A stretch of DNA of 8,994 bases, from NCBI GenBank assembly GCA_964404215.1, contig CAYOJF010000164.1, positions 1 through 8,994 on the forward strand, read 5' to 3'. This DNA comes from Aureispira sp964404215. GTDB taxonomy: Bacteria > Bacteroidota > Bacteroidia > Chitinophagales > Saprospiraceae. The notes beneath the pieces were generated by a model, which saw only the letters and a program-made list of their open reading frames with translations, was not told the origin of the DNA and did no database searches. Below, piece after piece: positions 5,515-8,994 of the stretch; position 1 is the stretch's first letter; each line of letters starts with the position of its first letter. The position numbers were made by a program, and so were the translations under genes.

Positions 5515-6036
5515 CTATACTGTAATCGTGACTCCAAACTGACAGGCTAATCCTCCCATCAAAGCAAAAGTGACTATCCAATAACCTGCATTTAAGAATA
5601 TATACTTCCAGCTTCTTTGGTCAAACATGGACTTAATAGCAATAATAGGAAAAGCAATCAAAACACCTCCCAATACTCCATGAAAAGCTCCATGAGCAAA
5701 TGACAAATGTCTCCCTCCTGCCATTTTTAATACCTCTGTAAAAAGATTATTTGCTGGTGATCCTGGTTGATCAAAATCAGGCTGTTGAGCCATCAGTTGC
5801 ATAAATCCCATTTCGTGAATACAGATACCTAAACCCAATATACCCACTGCCAAAAAGCAAGAAAATACATAAGATAAACCCATTACCAAAGGCATATTAG
5901 CCCCTTTAATCTGTTCATCGGTCAAACCTACTTCCTTCTGCCAGATATTACCAAATAAAAGTGGACTATACCAAAGCCCTCCAACTAACGCAGGAACAAT
6001 ACCTGCTACAAAAATAATCCAAAAATTAATGTCCAT
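5515..6036 (-). CDS. DUF1761 family membrane protein
   Basis: A 173-residue integral membrane protein with four predicted transmembrane helices at about residues 5-23, 50-73, 117-137 and 146-166. The N-terminus (NFWIIFVAGIVPALVGGLWY, then SPLLFGNIWQKEVGL) carries the G-x-L/I-W-Y-S-P-L-x-F-G-x-x-W signature that I know from DUF1761. The second half has the matching FAHGAFHG (113-120), SWKYIFLNAGYWIV (142-155) and LMGG (159-162) pieces. Residues 76-110 form the longest loop between helices, rich in Gln, Asp and Pro. DUF1761 has no established biochemical function. Length is normal for the family and the protein looks intact. The gene ends with TAG and is followed by a terminator. It begins 106 bp after the oxygenase gene on the same strand. 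Family assignment is fairly firm; any role is unknown. Confidence 0.87.
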   Translation of the reverse strand: MDINFWIIFVAGIVPALVGGLWYSPLLFGNIWQKEVGLTDEQIKGANMPLVMGLSYVFSCFLAVGILGLGICIHEMGFMQLMAQQPDFDQPGSPANNLFTEVLKMAGGRHLSFAHGAFHGVLGGVLIAFPIIAIKSMFDQRSWKYIFLNAGYWIVTFALMGGLACQFGVTITV

Positions 6037-6142
6037 TGTACCCTGTTTTATATGTGTTCAAAGATGTTATTTAGAACCTTTTACTTTTCACTAAAAGACT
6101 CCTACTACAAAAATACAATAGAATCTCAGTCTGTAATATTAT

Positions 6143-6700
6143 TTATACATAATCTTTGTTCTTATACATTACATCAGTACGCAATACATATTTAACTCCT
6201 TCCGTAACAGGAAGACCTGCATGTCTTATTTCATGTTTAAAAAGCAGGGCATTTCCCTGTTTGGGTTGAAGCTTAAAATTAAAAAAGTCAGTTTCTCCTC
6301 CTATTATATTTTCATTGAGATAAATGATCAAGGTGTAAGCACTCCATTCTTTAATATTTCGAATAAAACTACCATCTCTATGTGGCTTAAATTCTTGTCC
6401 TACTGTATAACGATAAAAACGAAAACGCTCATTCACCCCTATAGCAATTCCTCTTGGTGTTTCAGTAACTACAAAGGGCTCTATTCGTTGCCAAATTTCT
6501 TGAGCCAAGGGTAAACTGTCATGAATCACCCTTTTATTGTTACGAATTCCTGTATTGACTACTTGTTGGCGAAAACCCATATTAATCTTTGCTAATTTGT
6601 AGCCTTTTTTTTCTCCAAAATCAATCCAATATTGACATTCTTCTGGTGTAAAAAAGTCTTCGATTATGTATACTTCATCAGCTATTTTTGTTCTTTTCAT
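6143..6700 (-). CDS. Prolyl 4-hydroxylase-like 2OG-Fe(II) oxygenase
   Basis: With the start at 6700 this is a 185-residue cytoplasmic protein built as a single double-stranded beta-helix oxygenase domain. It should use Fe(II), O2 and 2-oxoglutarate to hydroxylate a protein or small-molecule substrate. The iron ligands are visible: His107 and Asp109 in PHRDG, and His160 in HEIRHAG. Lys170 in GVKYVLRTDVMY is the probable 2-oxoglutarate-binding base. RFYRYTVGQEFKPHRDGSF, GGETDFF and PKQGNALLFKH are typical of the prolyl-4-hydroxylase alpha-subunit-like family. The substrate cannot be told. The frame is open to an ATG at 6787, adding 29 basic residues (KNKLRNYKRRLG), but MKRTKIADEVYIIEDFFTPE is the expected beginning and AGGA precedes the ATG at 6700. 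The shorter start also leaves about 119 bp for promoters shared with the divergent radical SAM gene. No terminator was seen after its TAA. Confidence 0.87.
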   Translation of the reverse strand: MKRTKIADEVYIIEDFFTPEECQYWIDFGEKKGYKLAKINMGFRQQVVNTGIRNNKRVIHDSLPLAQEIWQRIEPFVVTETPRGIAIGVNERFRFYRYTVGQEFKPHRDGSFIRNIKEWSAYTLIIYLNENIIGGETDFFNFKLQPKQGNALLFKHEIRHAGLPVTEGVKYVLRTDVMYKNKDYV

Positions 6701-6819
6701 TGTCCTATTTTTTTTAAAAAAAGTCATTTTACATACACCTAATCGTCTTTTATAGTTCCGAAGCTTATTTTTTGATACTAAATCCATACTTTTGGTCTCT
6801 GTAACTAAAACATGAAGCC

Positions 6820-8994
6820 TTGAAAGTACTACTACTTACCCCACCTTTCACACAACTGAACACTCCCTATCCTGCTACAGCTTATCTTAAGGGTTTTCTG
6901 AATACCAAAGCGATTGATGCCTATCAGATAGACCTAGGGATTGAGACTATTTTAGAGTTATTTAGTTGGGATGGGCTGAATGCTATTTTTGATATTACCA
7001 ATGAGAATTATATTCTTGCAGAGCTCCCTCCCAACATTCAACGAATGGTGCATTTGCAAGCCGATTACTTACAGACAATCACTCCTACCATCGCCTTTCT
7101 TCAACACAAAAACCCAACACTTGCTCATCAAATTTGTAGTCGCAGTTATCTTCCTGAAGCCAGTCGTTTTGATGCTATCGAAGATTTAGAGTGGGCGTTT
7201 GGAAGTATGGGTATACAAGACAAAGCACGTCATTTGGCTACACTATACCTAGAAGACCTAGGTGACCTTATCAAAACTTGTATTGATCCTCACTTTGGAT
7301 TTAGTCGTTATGCCGAGCGTCTGGGGCGTACTGCGACTCATTTCGCTCCACTACAAGCGGCACTGGAGGAAGAAAATAGCCTAGTATCTGACATACTGCT
7401 CCAATTATTTGCACAGCATCTAGAAGAATACCAACCTGATGTGGTTTGCATGACTGCCCCCTTCCCTGGTAATCTGTTTGGAGGACTAAAATGTGGGCAA
7501 TTTATCAAAGAAAATTATCCTCATATCAAAGTCATCTTGGGAGGTGGCTACGCCAATACCGAATTGCGTTCTCTATCTGATGAAGCTTTTTTTGATTATG
7601 TAGATTTTGTCAGTTTGGATGATGGAGAAGCCCCCTTATTATGTTTACTAGAATATATAGAAGGGAAACGCCCTGCCAGTGATCTCAAACGAGTATTTAC
7701 TCGAATCAATGGGGTGGTTTCTTACTGTAATAATGCAATTGAAAAAGATATTGCTCAACGCGAAGTAGGTACGCCAGATTACAGCGATCTATTACTAGAT
7801 GAATACCTTTCTGTTATTGAAATTGCCAATCCGATGCACAGTCTTTGGAGCGATGGCCGATGGAATAAGCTCACCTTAGCTCATGGTTGTTATTGGGGCA
7901 AATGCTCTTTTTGTGATATTTCCCTAGATTATATCCAACGTTATGAGCCTGTCAATGCCAGTATTTTATGTGATCGTATACAAACCATTATTGATCAGAC
8001 AGGACAAAATGGATTTCATTTTGTAGATGAAGCGGCTCCTCCAGCCTTGATGCGAGATTTGGCACTAGAAATCATTCGTCGCAAAATGACCATTGTTTGG
8101 TGGACCAACATACGTTTCGAAAAAAGCTTTACGAAAGATCTCTGTCGACTATTGAAAGCCTCTGGCTGTATTGCAGTATCGGGTGGTCTAGAAGTCGCTT
8201 CTGATCGACTCCTCAAACTGATGCAAAAAGGAGTTACTGTTGCTCAAGTTGCTCAAGTTTGTGAGTCATTTACACAGGCTGGCATTATGGTACATGCTTA
8301 TCTAATGTATGGTTTCCCAACACAGACCGCACAAGAGACCATAGATTCCCTAGAAATGGTTCGCCAACTATTTGAACAGGGGGTATTACAATCTGGTTTT
8401 TGGCATCAGTTTGCGATGACTGCTCACAGCCCTGTTGGGCTAGATCCTGACGCCTATCAAGTCAAAAGAGTAGGTCCTCATTTTGGTGGTTTTGCAGACA
8501 ATGATCTCTATCATGATGATCCGACAGGAACCACACACGAACTGTTTTCTGACGGGCTCAAAACATCTCTATTCAACTATATGCATGGCGTCGGTTTTGA
8601 AATTCCTTTGGTAGAATGGTTTGATTTTGAAACGCCTCCGACCAGTATTCCACCTAATTATATACAGGAAGCACTTTTACCCCAAACAAAAAAAATACGC
8701 TCCAACACCCTTCTTACTTGGCTTGCTCCATTACCCTCTTTGAGCTTTTTTGAAGAAGAGGGAGAAACATTTTCCGTACTAGATTTTCATAGCAAAAAAG
8801 AAAGTTGGTCTCTTGAATTAGATGCTTCCTTGGGCGATTATATCTATGAATTACTCAGCTGCATCTCTATCCAACAAGAAACAACCTCGACACTTTCTGC
8901 ACTCCAAAAACAGTTTGATCATCCAGAAATTGGTACGATAGAAGAACTCATGCAAACCCCTATTTGGGAGCAACTTTGTAAGGGTGGTTTATTG
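6820..8994 (+). CDS. B12-binding-type radical SAM enzyme, 3' end off window
   Basis: An open frame of at least 725 codons runs off the right edge. The N-terminus (LKVLLLTPPFTQLNTPYPAT) is the first strand of a cobalamin-binding-type radical SAM protein. A Rossmann-like B12 domain follows at about residues 195-310 (PDVVCMTAPFPGN at 206, ILGGGYANTE near 239-248, FVSLDDGEAPLL). No DxHxxG motif was seen, as in many proteins of this class. The radical SAM core begins near 350: Cys357, Cys362 and Cys365 in GCYWGKCSFC are the 4Fe-4S ligands, with FVDE (401-404) and GGLE (455-458) as later core motifs. It should cleave SAM and probably perform a methylation or rearrangement; the substrate is unknown. 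Cysteine spacing is CX4CX2C, not the usual CX3CX2C. The frame has no ATG near the start: TAA is at 6802-6804 and the TTG at 6820 fits the family start. The gene diverges from the oxygenase gene. Confidence 0.85.
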   Translation, partial: MKVLLLTPPFTQLNTPYPATAYLKGFLNTKAIDAYQIDLGIETILELFSWDGLNAIFDITNENYILAELPPNIQRMVHLQADYLQTITPTIAFLQHKNPTLAHQICSRSYLPEASRFDAIEDLEWAFGSMGIQDKARHLATLYLEDLGDLIKTCIDPHFGFSRYAERLGRTATHFAPLQAALEEENSLVSDILLQLFAQHLEEYQPDVVCMTAPFPGNLFGGLKCGQFIKENYPHIKVILGGGYANTELRSLSDEAFFDYVDFVSLDDGEAPLLCLLEYIEGKRPASDLKRVFTRINGVVSYCNNAIEKDIAQREVGTPDYSDLLLDEYLSVIEIANPMHSLWSDGRWNKLTLAHGCYWGKCSFCDISLDYIQRYEPVNASILCDRIQTIIDQTGQNGFHFVDEAAPPALMRDLALEIIRRKMTIVWWTNIRFEKSFTKDLCRLLKASGCIAVSGGLEVASDRLLKLMQKGVTVAQVAQVCESFTQAGIMVHAYLMYGFPTQTAQETIDSLEMVRQLFEQGVLQSGFWHQFAMTAHSPVGLDPDAYQVKRVGPHFGGFADNDLYHDDPTGTTHELFSDGLKTSLFNYMHGVGFEIPLVEWFDFETPPTSIPPNYIQEALLPQTKKIRSNTLLTWLAPLPSLSFFEEEGETFSVLDFHSKKESWSLELDASLGDYIYELLSCISIQQETTSTLSALQKQFDHPEIGTIEELMQTPIWEQLCKGGLL

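Noticed and set aside
6701..6787. 29-residue N-terminal extension of the oxygenase
   Set aside because: It is basic and low in complexity, takes up most of the divergent promoter space, and the domain starts naturally at the ATG at 6700. It cannot be fully excluded.
8016..8216. Minus-strand open frame inside the radical SAM gene
   Set aside because: The plus-strand frame is continuous and carries family motifs here; the antisense translation is Arg/Ser-rich with no recognisable feature.

Overview
The window is AT-rich DNA of about 9 kb that looks like a Bacteroidota chromosome. It carries a small conserved-looking TPR protein, a DUF4476 domain, a DUF1761 membrane protein and YD-repeat secreted proteins, and its start codons mostly lack a strong Shine-Dalgarno sequence. 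A Saprospira/Aureispira-like bacterium is a reasonable guess, but this rests on remembered family distribution and not on a marker gene. No rRNA, tRNA, CRISPR array, transposase or phage gene was seen.

Layout. Positions 1-60 hold the terminator of a gene lying off the left edge. Positions 182-1786 hold three small plus-strand genes of unknown function: a zinc-ribbon protein with a hydrophobic patch, a 172-codon gene interrupted by one in-frame TAG, and an acidic, aromatic-rich 148-residue protein. A minus-strand TPR protein (1816-2148) converges on them. The following 427-bp gap contains a long nested imperfect palindrome (2191-2355), probably a MITE-like or palindromic repeat, and a sigma-54-like promoter candidate.

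Positions 2576-4221 hold two consecutive exported-protein genes, 50 bp apart. The first encodes a signal-peptide, coiled-coil protein with a C-terminal membrane anchor. The second encodes a Gly/His/Cys-rich secreted protein ending in a DUF4476 domain. The second gene is cut by a 10-N assembly gap followed at once by an in-frame TGA. That TGA stands where three neighbouring 30-bp repeat units have GGA, so the break may be an assembly artefact.

A strong terminator at 4502-4537 closes this pair and overlaps the stop codon of the convergent minus-strand YD-repeat secreted protein (4529-5449). Upstream of that gene on the same strand come a DUF1761 membrane protein (5515-6036) and a prolyl-4-hydroxylase-like Fe(II)/2-oxoglutarate oxygenase (6143-6700). 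Diverging from the oxygenase, a large plus-strand gene for a B12-binding-type radical SAM enzyme (from 6820, apparently a TTG start) runs off the right edge.

The genes do not form one obvious pathway. The best candidate functional unit is the exported pair at 2576-4221, which may act together in the envelope. The radical SAM enzyme, with CX4CX2C cysteine spacing, is the most unusual enzyme.
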